A stretch of 64,000 nt of DNA from Tetrapisispora phaffii CBS 4417 (GCF_000236905.1 NC_016529.1:124001-188000); one strand, 5' to 3'. Shown: positions 22,039-31,186, numbered from the stretch's first letter. Notes: a model not told the origin generated them from the letters alone. Translations and numbers: made by a program.

Positions 22039-23037
22039 TTAAGCAGTAATTTTCTTTTCGATCATACCGAATAAGGTGACGATATCAGCAGAGAACTTTC
22101 TGATACCTTCAGCTAATTTGTCATTAGACATAGCATCTTCGTTGAAAGCGAATCTGAAAGCGGATTCATCGTTAATGAAAGAGACCTTTTCGATGTCCAT
22201 CTTCTTAGCGGCTTCAGCGTCTAAGACTTTGTCGATAGTTTCGGTACTGTTTAATAATTGTTCTAACAAGGATGGGGAAATGGTCAAGTAGTCGACGCCA
22301 GCTAAACCTTTAATTTCACCGATGTTTCTGAAAGAAGCACCCATGACAATGGTCTTGTAGTCGTACTTCTTGTAGTAGTTGTAAATGCTCTTAACGGAGA
22401 TGACACCTGGATCTTCAGCTGGGATATCATATGTCTTACCAGTTTGAGCCTTGTGCCAGTCCATAATTCTACCGACGAATGGAGAGATTAAAGTGACCTT
22501 GGCCTCAGCACAAGCGACGGCTTGTGGGAAACTGAATAATAAAGTTAAGTTACAGTGGATACCGTGTTCAGCTTCTAAGATCTTAGCAGCGTGAATACCT
22601 TCCCAAGTCGAAGCAATCTTAATCAAGACTCTTTCTTTGGCAATACCAACACTCTTGTATAACTCGATGATTTGTAAAGCCTTCTTGACCGTAGCGTCAG
22701 TGTCAAAAGATAATCTGGCATCGACTTCGGTGGAGACTCTGCCTGGAACGATCTTTAAAATTTCTTTACCGAATTCGACTAATAATCTGTCGACAGCAGC
22801 TTCAGTCTTTTCAGCAACGGTCTTACCATTGGCTTTACCGTAGGCGACGGCGACATCGATTAATTTAGCGTATTCGGCCTTCTTGGAGGCAGCCAAGATC
22901 AAAGAAGGGTTGGTGGTCGAGTCTTGTGGAGTGAATTTAGCAATGGATTCGAAATCACCAGTGTCAGCAACGACGGTAGTCATTTGCTTCAATTGATCTA
23001 GGGAAGAGATCTTTTGTTTCTTTTGAACTGGAGCCAT
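22039..23037 (-). CDS. TAL1: Transaldolase
   Basis: Cytosolic enzyme of the non-oxidative pentose phosphate pathway, exchanging a dihydroxyacetone unit between sedoheptulose 7-phosphate and glyceraldehyde 3-phosphate. The 332 residues match the family (Sc Tal1 335). The DATTNPSL-type motif ([13 protein letters not shown]) is at residues 38-50, and the Schiff-base lysine is K140 in [12 protein letters not shown]. Codon usage is strongly biased, indicating high expression, which favours TAL1 over the weakly expressed paralogue NQM1. The neighbours match both Sc loci: BUD8 (TAL1) and RME1 (NQM1). Confidence 0.97.
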   Translation of the reverse strand: MAPVQKKQKISSLDQLKQMTTVVADTGDFESIAKFTPQDSTTNPSLILAASKKAEYAKLIDVAVAYGKANGKTVAEKTEAAVDRLLVEFGKEILKIVPGRVSTEVDARLSFDTDATVKKALQIIELYKSVGIAKERVLIKIASTWEGIHAAKILEAEHGIHCNLTLLFSFPQAVACAEAKVTLISPFVGRIMDWHKAQTGKTYDIPAEDPGVISVKSIYNYYKKYDYKTIVMGASFRNIGEIKGLAGVDYLTISPSLLEQLLNSTETIDKVLDAEAAKKMDIEKVSFINDESAFRFAFNEDAMSNDKLAEGIRKFSADIVTLFGMIEKKITA

Positions 23038-23780
23038 TGTATATCGCGCGTGTGTGTATGTAGTAGGATTTTTGTAGAAACGGGGTTTTACGGTTGTTAG
23101 TATTAGTTATCCTTCCTGAAGAATATAGAAACAATCGTTATGGTTTTTTTACTTTAGTTGTTAAGTGAAATTGGCAAAGAAGAAGATAATTGAATTATGT
23201 TAATAAGGGTACATTAGGAAAATAATAAATAATGGGTAATGTCAGTTTCTTATATAGTTATAATTTTTATAAATAATTTTGCAAAGGTGGGCCACAGAGA
23301 TTGTTTGTTGGAATGGAATCGGTTGATTGAGAATATAAGAATAATAGCAATTCACACTGCAACAATGAGCATATAGGAGAAGGAGAGAGAGTTTTACGGG
23401 AAGGGAAGGGGGGCGACAAAAGTAAACCAAATCAAGTGTTCATCTAGGCCGGCGACATGTTGTATATTGACGGATGATTCGAGTCAGTTCTATTCGATTG
23501 GAATCGGATCGATTCCCTTCGTGACATGAAAGCTGTGCAAAGGTAAAGCCGAGTGGGACTAAACGGTTTAAAAGTTGATAAACGATAAAATCGTCTTGTA
23601 GTTGAAAATTAGAAAGGCTTGACAGTTGAGGAAGACGGTTTTATAGAGTAAGAGGAGGAAGATATCTTGTGAGAAGGGTAGCGCGTGTGCCGAAGAAAAA
23701 GAAGCGTGTTTTCTAGAAGCGCTGAGAGTGCAATCGTCAACCCATCCAGGATTACAAATATGGCCAAAGCGGTGTGAGTG

Positions 23781-23811
23781 GCAAAAGTATCAGCTTCGCT
23801 GATACTTTTGC
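23781..23811. repeat. Perfect 14-bp inverted repeat with 3-base loop
   Basis: The arm GCAAAAGTATCAGC (23781-23794) is followed by TTC and then its exact reverse complement (23798-23811). This would fold into a very stable RNA or cruciform hairpin. Confidence 0.95.
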
Positions 23812-23858
23812 TTCGTAACTAAACACCACTTCACTGCCGCTGCCACTGCCACTGGTTG

Positions 23859-23876
23859 GCGCGCTATATAGCGCGC
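23859..23876. repeat. 18-bp perfect palindrome
   Basis: GCGCGCTATATAGCGCGC reads the same on both strands. It lies 47 bases after the 14-bp hairpin. Such an alternating GC palindrome is unusual in this AT-rich sequence. Confidence 0.95.
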
Positions 23877-24000
23877 TTATGGCTTACTCTTGTGAGAAGA
23901 ACCGACGAGGACGTCGACGGTGCCAAACAGACAGGAAGCAGCGGGCAGAGGCCTCTCTTGGAGCTGGTGCAACCAGAAATTCAAATTTAAATGTGAGTTC

Positions 24001-24062
24001 ACACTGTAAGGCTGTCTAGAGTCTCGCCCAAGTGTGCATGCAGCTCGCACTGCTTACAGTGT
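24001..24062. repeat. 10-bp inverted repeat enclosing 42 bases
   Basis: ACACTGTAAG (24001-24010) and CTTACAGTGT (24053-24062) are exact reverse complements, enclosing a 42-base GC-rich segment. Confidence 0.9.
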
Positions 24063-24075
24063 CTATAAGGAATGG

Positions 24076-24092
24076 GTGCTTTGCTAAAGCAC
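24076..24092. repeat. 7-bp hairpin with 3-base loop
   Basis: GTGCTTT, GCT, AAAGCAC form a compact stem-loop 13 bases after the preceding inverted repeat. Confidence 0.8.
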
Positions 24093-24194
24093 GTAGGCAA
24101 AAGAGAAACGTGATTGGCTGAATGAGAAATTTTATTTCATGAGAAATATTCTCTCGGGCTCGTCTCAGTAGCGTGAGAGCGGTGGTTCGCGGTC

Positions 24195-24202
24195 TTTTTT
24201 TT
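24195..24202 (+). terminator. Possible pol III-type T8 run after the hairpin cluster
   Basis: Eight T residues follow GGTTCGCGGTC, which partly resembles a B-box. If the hairpin cluster upstream is a pol III transcript on the plus strand, this would be its terminator. A run of this length also occurs by chance in yeast DNA. Confidence 0.25.
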
Positions 24203-24900
24203 GTTGTTTTCAGCGGCGAGAGAGGGAGAAGGAGAGAGGGATGGGAAAGAAGAGGCAGGAAATTGTGGCGCTGATGGTATTCTTGGTACCTCTTGGTCTC
24301 GATCGAAAGACACAGACGTGTTCATCGGTTGTGGAATGAGTCTGTTTTGCGTAATTTAATTTCGGTTTACGGTGTTTGTGACGTCGTGGCGTTTCTGGCG
24401 CTTGCGTATCACCATGGCCAACATCTTAGGATGGGAATGAGGAGGGGCTGCCTCTGCAGAGACTGATGTATGAGCTGAACTGGTCACGTGGGGTGCATAA
24501 AATGTACAAGGCGGGGTAATTTCATGATGACTTTTAAGGTGCACGTAGTTCGGTTTTCTTCATCTGGCTCCGCGGCTAACCGTTCATTGGTCTCTGGGCC
24601 TATGTCTCCGCATTGTACTTGAATGGATGATACAGCACCGGTACTTATTTGCTCTTTGCCTAATGGCATGAGCGTCTAAACAAGACCTTATTTTATTGAT
24701 CACTATACTCAATGAATGCAACATACCGCATTTCTTATATGTAATATGCGGGTATATATACTTGTGTGTGTGTGTTAAATAGTCCTATTGTTATACATGC
24801 TATATTTAATTAGATATGAGAGGCGGGTTAACTAAGTCCCATGCCTCGAATTGTCCTTTGTGTGTGTCGGTTTGTGCATTTACTGTTACAATCGTCTGTT

Positions 24901-26883
24901 CTATTTCTTTTTGGAACTACGTCTTCTAAAGTTTTTGAGCTTGTTCTTAATGTATGTCCGCATCTCATCTTCGTCATCGAAACTAGGGCATGTCTCCAGG
25001 ACCTGCGCTAGTCGTTTGTTGAACCGCGAGTTCGCCTCCTTGTGCACAATGCTGAAGTGGCGGTTGTACGAGTCCTTCCGGATGAAGGTCTTGTCGCAGT
25101 ACTGGTGCGGACAGTCCAGGATCGGGTACATCTCGTCGTTCAGGTTCAGTTCTTTCTTCAGCGTGTCGGACAGCTCGTCTTTGTGCTGGATGGCACAATG
25201 CCGGCGCAGGTCCGACCGCCGCGGAAGGCCGAGGATCTTCCAGGGACACAGCTCGAATGGGCACTTGTACTCGCGGCGGATGCCAAAACTGTCCATGTGC
25301 TTGGCGTACTCGAAGATACTGGCAAACGTCTCGGGGCAGTGTGTGCACTTGTAGTACCCACGCTTGTGCTTCTTCGAGATGGTGCTCATCAGTTTGCTGT
25401 CCATGTACAGCTGTTGCTCCAAGGGGAGCTGTTGCAGCTGCTGTTGTGATCCGGCAGCCGCGATGCCACCGTTGTTGCTGGCGCTGTCGTTAGTGTTGAA
25501 GGGGAGCTTGCCCAGAGAGGAATCAAGGATGTTCACTACTTTGGATCTGCCGTTCGCTGATGGCGGCAAGCTGCCGAGACTGCCGGTAGAAAGGCCCGAC
25601 GTGACCGGCAGAATCGGCGTCAGACTGCTGCCGTTCATGAACGTGCTGTCGGTATTTGCCATCGCGGGGCTGCTGTAGTTCTGTCCAGCCTGCGTCGGAT
25701 ACCCGTTGGATATCAGGTTCGTGCGCGACCCTCCACCAACTGGCGTCCGGCTGCCGGTTTGGCCTTGCGCTTGGGTCTGGCCTTGGCTCTGGTTCTGCAA
25801 CATCGCATGATACCCAATAAGCGAGTTGTCCAGAAGGAGTGGCTTGATCAGGCTGTTTCCGCTGTTGGCAAGCGCGCTGTTCTTGTACAGTTTGTTCCCG
25901 TACTGTTGGTTGAAGCCCGAGATCTGCGTGTCGGCGACGCTGGCGGCGTGTTCGAGATTGGCAATAAAATTGGGCGTCGTGCTCTGGTTTACACCGAGAG
26001 CAGCTTCTATGTTGGCTGTCTGGCCTATGGGCCTGTCCTTGTTGGCACTGGTTGGTCTGGCGGTGGCCGGGTTCGAGGTCGGGTTCGAGGTTGAATAGAA
26101 GCTGGCATGCGAGGCCAGGTTTGGGGGAGTGCCCGGGTTCACCGGCGAGTCCGTGGCCAGGTTGAATGGCGCGTAGTTTAGAGAGTTGCTGTAGTTGGAG
26201 CCGAAGTTCTGCGGCATGTAGAACGATGAGGACGAAACTGGCGTGTTGTTGCCTGTCTGGGGCCTCGAGGTGGGGTACGGCAACGCTGTCATCGGCGTAG
26301 GGAAAAGAGTAGACAGTTTTTTTATTGGTTGACCCTGCGAAGGGAATTTAGACGGCTTCGACCAGTCAGAGTCCTTGGGAGTAAAATTGGTGTTCTGCAC
26401 TTTGGCATTATCGTCTGGTCTGGGGATCTCCTGGCTGATAATTGTGTCAATGTCGAATGACAACTCTCTGGGTATTTCTTTATTCAGAGTCCAGTCTGGA
26501 GACAGCATCTTGTTTGGTTGTTCACTTGTGCCGTTGACCTTATTGACAATGTTTGTGAAGTATGAACTGTAACTATTATGCGGTAATGGATAATTTGGTA
26601 GCTTACTGGCAGGGTTGTTGTCAAAATTATTCAATGCAGGCTTGTCTCTGTTGTTGTCCAATATCGATCTTGCTTTGTAATCTGACAATGATCCCAAGGT
26701 GTTACTCGAAGGTTTAGACACCGCATAGTTACCCTTAGCGCCTTTGTTCTGTGAATAAGGTGGATTCGATGGACCAAATTTTGTATCAAGCTGACTCCCG
26801 CTAGAAAAGGCTTCGTCTCTATTATCGCCCGGCTCAAGAAGAGTGTTTAATGATGCATTGGATACTACTGATTTCTTGGACAT
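24901..26883 (-). CDS. RME1: Zinc-finger regulator Rme1 (meiosis repressor), long form
   Basis: Rme1 in S. cerevisiae is a haploid-specific C2H2 protein that blocks meiosis through IME1 and activates CLN2 and adhesion genes. The C-terminus has three zinc-finger units: C513/C516 with H529 (second histidine atypical), C541/C546/H562/H567 and C591/C596/H609/H614, followed by a basic helix ending RRRSSKKK, the layout of Rme1. Residues 1-500 are Asn/Ser/Pro/Gln-rich and probably disordered. At 660 residues it is more than twice Sc Rme1 (300). It adjoins TAL1 on the same strand, as RME1 (YGR044C) adjoins the TAL1 paralogue NQM1. An a1-alpha2-like operator lies upstream. The C-terminal two thirds of the coding sequence is strikingly GC-rich. 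Assignment is mainly synteny plus finger layout. Confidence 0.8.
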   Translation of the reverse strand: MSKKSVVSNASLNTLLEPGDNRDEAFSSGSQLDTKFGPSNPPYSQNKGAKGNYAVSKPSSNTLGSLSDYKARSILDNNRDKPALNNFDNNPASKLPNYPLPHNSYSSYFTNIVNKVNGTSEQPNKMLSPDWTLNKEIPRELSFDIDTIISQEIPRPDDNAKVQNTNFTPKDSDWSKPSKFPSQGQPIKKLSTLFPTPMTALPYPTSRPQTGNNTPVSSSSFYMPQNFGSNYSNSLNYAPFNLATDSPVNPGTPPNLASHASFYSTSNPTSNPATARPTSANKDRPIGQTANIEAALGVNQSTTPNFIANLEHAASVADTQISGFNQQYGNKLYKNSALANSGNSLIKPLLLDNSLIGYHAMLQNQSQGQTQAQGQTGSRTPVGGGSRTNLISNGYPTQAGQNYSSPAMANTDSTFMNGSSLTPILPVTSGLSTGSLGSLPPSANGRSKVVNILDSSLGKLPFNTNDSASNNGGIAAAGSQQQLQQLPLEQQLYMDSKLMSTISKKHKRGYYKCTHCPETFASIFEYAKHMDSFGIRREYKCPFELCPWKILGLPRRSDLRRHCAIQHKDELSDTLKKELNLNDEMYPILDCPHQYCDKTFIRKDSYNRHFSIVHKEANSRFNKRLAQVLETCPSFDDEDEMRTYIKNKLKNFRRRSSKKK

Positions 26884-27444
26884 CGTACGTGTTTTGTTTG
26901 TATTCAGATAAACCCGTTGTTTGATATTAAATAGTTTCCCTTAGATGGAAATGCCGGTATTAAAGCAAAAAATGTTTTTATTGTGATTATAATTCAGATC
27001 GACGTCCTTGTTGTTCTTGTTATGTTTCTACTATTGTTTTCGTTCTCGTATGTATTTCAATGAAATAGCCAAATTATTAGTAACTGGGATGGAATTTCTG
27101 TAGAATACACATGTGTGTTTTAGAATTATATTTATTATTAACTTTTAATAAGAATAAATGAACAATAACACAATATTCCTAATGTCTCATAATATGTTTA
27201 AATTTAAACCTTTATATTTGTATGGATGACTAGATACGTATATATATAAGTTTACTATTTAACTTCACATAATTCAATGATTAATTAAATGTAAGGTATA
27301 TTGATTAACTCTAATAAGGAAAATCTAAATGTTTCGAATTCAAATTAAAAGCAACAGTGTAATTTAATTTCATTAAATTAAGTATTCATAGCTAAAATGA
27401 TTAAAATGAATTTGATTTATAACATTTCTCGAGTACCAATGAGT

Positions 27445-27464
27445 TGATGTAATTGATTACATTA
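27445..27464. promoter_or_regulatory. a1-alpha2-type haploid-specific operator upstream of RME1
   Basis: TGATGTAATTGATTACATTA has both half sites at the spacing of the a1-alpha2 operator (TGATGTA, seven bases, ACATGA), with one mismatch in the second half site (ACATTA). It lies about 560 bases upstream of the RME1 ATG. In S. cerevisiae RME1 is repressed in a/alpha diploids by a1-alpha2. Match and spacing are seen; binding is inferred. Confidence 0.55.
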
Positions 27465-28111
27465 TGTTCTATGGACGTAAAAATAAAAAAGCGCCATTAT
27501 CACTCCAGAGTAAATAGCAAGAACAAAGAAATGTAAGGGTTTTCTGACCATGAACGATAATGGTTCCAATATGCGACATTCTTTGCCGGATTGATAAATG
27601 CTCGAGGATATATAAATGCACAAAAAGAAGGAACCGCCACCAGTATCCATAGCGTGTTAGACCTGGTTGTAGCTGCGAAACGATTAAACTTCGGCAAAAA
27701 TAACGAAAACGGAAGCATTAGAGGGGGGGGCAGAGCAAAAAATAAGAAAAGAAAGAAATGTGAAGAAACAGCTAGGATGCTACTGAGAATGAATGGGAAG
27801 AAGATACAACTAAGGAGACAGAGAGAAACGCTAATGGGAGATGTCCAGACAAGAACAGAGTGACTTACACATGCAGAGCGTCGTCCCTCCAGAACGCTGC
27901 TGCCTTGTTTCTTGGTGGTTGTGAAGATTAATAAACAATATCTCAAATAGGCGATTTAACAGTAGCAACCGATCTTTCCACACCTCGACAACAGTGCTTA
28001 TTCTTTTTTGCCAGACAGTTGCGACAGTGTCAGTAGTCGGTTGTGAACACCCATACAGCCTATTCCAAGAGTTTTATTGTACTGGGCGTAATAGCTGTTC
28101 TTGGTGGAACA

Positions 28112-28127
28112 ACACACACACACACAC
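28112..28127. repeat. (AC)8 microsatellite
   Basis: Eight perfect AC units in the RME1 upstream region. Confidence 0.9.
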
Positions 28128-28287
28128 CTTTTTCATGTGAACTATTCACTTTAAAGTTATATGCTGCGATGAATACTCTTCGCCGTTCCCGAGTGTAGTC
28201 GTAGGTATGCCATTTGTTGAGAATGGATGGTAATGGTATCCCGAAGACGTTCAGTGGGTTGTCTGTTTCAGCTCATGGTTGCAACCG

Positions 28288-28317
28288 AAAACTGCCCTTC
28301 CAGAACGGGGCAGTTTT
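28288..28317. repeat. 10-bp hairpin in RME1 upstream region
   Basis: AAAACTGCCC (28288-28297) and GGGCAGTTTT (28308-28317) are exact reverse complements around a 10-base loop. The palindrome GGTTGCAACC (28277-28286) lies immediately before it. Confidence 0.9.
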
Positions 28318-29229
28318 GATAGAGTTATGTGCGCGTGCTTGTCCTTTGAAGTCGGTTTTTTCTGCACAGGTGTCCATATTAGGAATATCGAATCGACACA
28401 CTCAGTAAAATCATTTCTTTTTTTCTGTTTGTTTTTCTTGGCTCCCTATTTCCGGAACAGCATGATGTAAATAATGACACGATGCTCGTGAATCAGTTGG
28501 AAATCAAATGATGTGTCTCATCTATACCTTCCTTCGTACATAGTTTGTGGGTAGATATGGCGACACAACGAATGATCCTGTTTAGAGGTTACTTTAAAGG
28601 GAGGGAAGAGGGGGTGTTTCGAGTATCGACATGGTTACATAGATTAGGTTTACATAACAATTGGCACAGGTAAGGGCATATCCCGTCAAGGCAGAAGGGG
28701 GTATCATACTACTAGTTATGCCATCCCCTTCTCCCAATTTGATTTATAAAAGGTAATTGCTTGAAAATCGTAATCAGCGTCAAATTCTGAGATGATGGTA
28801 GTTTATTCATTAAAACACTCAGGTTCTCTACTAAAAAATTTAAACGAGAATATATATTTACATAAATAGAATTCATCGCATACAATTTACATTATTTCAT
28901 AAATGGTTTTAATTGTTTAAATGCGATGGCAAATAGACAAAGTGGTAAATTGTTTAGAGTTGCAGATAAAAAGAGGACCCAAAATCTTTGATAGTCTCAA
29001 ATATATATCAGAATCCTTATTTTTTAAGTTCAGAACTTTAAATTTTTACCCTCAGTAATATTGAATATTTGAAGTGTATTGGGATATTAATGCAATGTTA
29101 ATAAATTAATCAATTCGATTGACTTGTATAAAGATACCTCCTTCTCTCTCTGTTGGAAAGAAGAAAGTAAATAGGTTAAGATTCGGTTAAGATTGGAAGA
29201 AAAGACAATGGATAGGAATAGTATCGTAT

Positions 29230-30441
29230 CTAGTTGTTTTCTGGTCTTAGCTTTCTAACTTCTTTACCGACCTTCCAGATTTCCATATTTCTAATGGTTT
29301 GCAATTCGCCTTCTAATTTCTCTCTGTAGTCTGGTTGAGAGTTGAATTCCAAAGATCTCTTGGTTTCGGAACCGTTCTTGGTGGATTCGTACAAGTCTTC
29401 AAAGACTGGTTTCAAAGCATCCTTGAAAATTGGGTACCAATCTAAAGCACCTCTTCTGGCAGTAGTGGAACAGGCATCGTACATGTAGTCCATACCGTAT
29501 TTACCGATTAATGGGTATAGAGATTGTGTAGCTTCTTCGACGGTTTCGTTGAAAGCTTCAGATGGAGAATGGCCGTTTTCTCTTAGAACCTCGTATTGGG
29601 CTAAGAACATACCATGGATACCACCCATTAAACAACCTCTTTCACCGTATAAATCGGAAGTGACTTCTCTTTCAAAAGTAGTCTTATAAACATAACCAGA
29701 ACCGATGGCAACAGCTAACGCTTGAGCTTTTTCATTGGCCTTTCCGGAAACGTCATTCCAGACAGCGTAGGAGGAGTTAATACCACGACCTTCTTTGAAT
29801 AAAGATCTAACGGTTCTACCGGAGCCCTTTGGAGCGACTAAGATGACATCGATATCCTTTGGTGGTTCAACATGAGTCAAATCCTTGAAAACTGGAGAAA
29901 ACCCATGAGAGAAGTATAAAGTCTTGTCCTTGGTCAATAACGATTTAACAGTGTTCCAAGTTTCTGATTGAGCGGCATCGGATAACAAGTTCATTACGTA
30001 GTTACCCTTCTTGATGGCTTCTTCGACTTCGAATAAGTTCTCGCCTGGGACCCAACCATCTTCGACAGCGGCCTTCCAAGAGGCACCATTCTTTCTAACA
30101 CCAATAATGACGTTTAAACCGTTGTCTCTCAAGTTCAAACCTTGACCATAACCTTGAGAACCGTAACCGATTAAAGCGAAGGTGTCGTTCTTGAAGTAGT
30201 TCAATAACTTTTCCTTTGGCCAGTCAGCCCTTTCATAGACAGTCTCAACGGTACCACCAAAGTTGATTTGCTTCAAACCTCTAGTAGCGATCATAGGAGT
30301 TAAGAATTTCTTAGCAGCGACGGATTGAGCAGCATTGCCCATTGCACCATTATTGATGGAACGAGCAGCTAAAGCAAAAGTTCTCTTAGCGGTAACGACA
30401 CGGGAGTTACAGATCAATCTAGCAGCCTGTGTTCTTAGCAT
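29230..30441 (-). CDS. ILV5: Ketol-acid reductoisomerase, mitochondrial
   Basis: Second step of valine, isoleucine and leucine synthesis (acetohydroxyacid isomeroreductase, NADPH and Mg dependent) in the mitochondrial matrix; in S. cerevisiae it also stabilises mtDNA nucleoids. The 403 residues (Sc 395) begin with a basic, Arg/Ser-rich presequence of about 45 residues. The NADPH-binding GYGSQGYGQGLNLRDNG motif is near residue 95, and the C-terminal KARI domain contains ERGCLMGGIHGMFLAQYE and the EATQSLYPL segment with metal-binding acidic residues. Codon bias is very strong, as in Sc. It is divergent from ATG33, as YLR355C is from YLR356W. Confidence 0.98.
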   Translation of the reverse strand: MLRTQAARLICNSRVVTAKRTFALAARSINNGAMGNAAQSVAAKKFLTPMIATRGLKQINFGGTVETVYERADWPKEKLLNYFKNDTFALIGYGSQGYGQGLNLRDNGLNVIIGVRKNGASWKAAVEDGWVPGENLFEVEEAIKKGNYVMNLLSDAAQSETWNTVKSLLTKDKTLYFSHGFSPVFKDLTHVEPPKDIDVILVAPKGSGRTVRSLFKEGRGINSSYAVWNDVSGKANEKAQALAVAIGSGYVYKTTFEREVTSDLYGERGCLMGGIHGMFLAQYEVLRENGHSPSEAFNETVEEATQSLYPLIGKYGMDYMYDACSTTARRGALDWYPIFKDALKPVFEDLYESTKNGSETKRSLEFNSQPDYREKLEGELQTIRNMEIWKVGKEVRKLRPENN

Positions 30442-31115
30442 TGTTGATTAATAGTTGTTTGTAGTCTGAGGAACGATTAAATGTTGGCACGGATAATGAC
30501 AAGTTCAATTAACTGGGTTGATGAGATATCTGTGCAGAACAGGAATGAAGTACAAACAAGAATAAAACAAAGTCAAAATAACAAGATATAGAACGATTAC
30601 AACCTGCATATATATAAGTATAACTTTCAGTTTGAATTATGAAATAGAAATAAGTTAGTCATAACTTCTTTATATAGGAGGTAATTATTTTCAAATTTTT
30701 CAAAAGACGATTTTACCCAAAATCAATATTTCAGCATAAGAAATGCACGTAGTAACCACACAAAATGGAATTTCCAGATAGATTGTTTGCTGTTAGTTGT
30801 TAATTGATAACTGTTAATTGCTATGTTGGACTAAATCATAGTCATGTTGCATAAGAGAAAGCCATACGTGTGACATTTTATAACGAATATATACACTCGT
30901 AGGTGTTATAACAGTATGGGCGAGTCTACAGAGAAAGAGATCATTGACCTTGTTCAAATCGATTGCTCTGTAGTACCAGCGCTATGATGGGAATGTACGT
31001 GCTAGAGAGCAATTGGTGAGATGACCGCCAACTTTAGATGTATATTTTAGATTTGGGTAGGCAGTTGGATACGCTACTGTGTATGTTCAGATTGCATGGT
31101 GGCACAGTGCCGCTA

Positions 31116-31147
31116 CCGGGCCGGGAAGTGGCCTCCAACCGGCTCGG
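31116..31147. promoter_or_regulatory. Two CCG-N3-CGG everted elements in ILV5/ATG33 promoter
   Basis: CCGGGCCGG (31116-31124) and CCGGCTCGG (31139-31147) have the everted CCG...CGG geometry bound by zinc-cluster factors. Leu3, which controls ILV genes in S. cerevisiae, prefers four intervening bases (CCGGNNCCGG); both copies here have three. They may be altered Leu3 sites or sites for another zinc-cluster protein. Confidence 0.4.
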
Positions 31148-31179
31148 TCACTCGAGACGTCCTCTTTTGTGGTGTCTGT

Positions 31180-31186
31180 TTACCCG
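31180..31186 (+). promoter_or_regulatory. Reb1-like site
   Basis: TTACCCG matches the Reb1 core and lies in the GC-rich centre of the ILV5/ATG33 divergent promoter, where a general regulatory factor could create a nucleosome-free region. Confidence 0.45.

Larger units (their letters stand above)
23038..24900. other. GC-rich intergenic region between TAL1 and RME1
   Basis: 1,863 bases between the TAL1 start and the RME1 stop. The first 400 bases are AT-rich TAL1 promoter. From about 23,400 to 24,660 the GC level rises well above the chromosome background, with several inverted repeats (listed separately) and a T8 run at 24195-24202. No ORF of note exceeds about 60 codons. A TCACGTGGGG E-box lies near 24483. 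It could be an RNA gene, an elaborate regulatory region or a product of biased gene conversion. Confidence 0.5.
26884..29229. other. Long gene-free region upstream of RME1
   Basis: 2,346 bases between the RME1 start and the ILV5 stop. It contains an a1-alpha2-like operator at 27445-27464, a G8 run (27723-27730), an (AC)8 repeat (28112-28127) and a hairpin at 28288-28317. The longest ORF, 148 codons on the minus strand (27500-27946), is antisense to a purine-rich tract and has no recognisable domain. A long upstream region suits a regulated gene such as RME1; part could be a non-coding transcript. Confidence 0.45.

Noticed and set aside
23495..23520. GGATCGATTCCC, reminiscent of a tRNA B-box
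   Set aside because: The flanking bases cannot form a tRNA acceptor or anticodon stem; it is better seen as a short GGAATCG/CGATTCC inverted repeat.
24851..26098. Several long plus-strand ORFs opposite RME1 (up to 167 codons)
   Set aside because: They arise because high GC content removes stop codons on the antisense strand of a clearly conserved zinc-finger gene.
27500..27946. 148-codon minus-strand ORF upstream of RME1
   Set aside because: It is hydrophobic only because it is antisense to a purine-rich tract, contains a proline run from the G8 stretch, and shows no domain or family feature.
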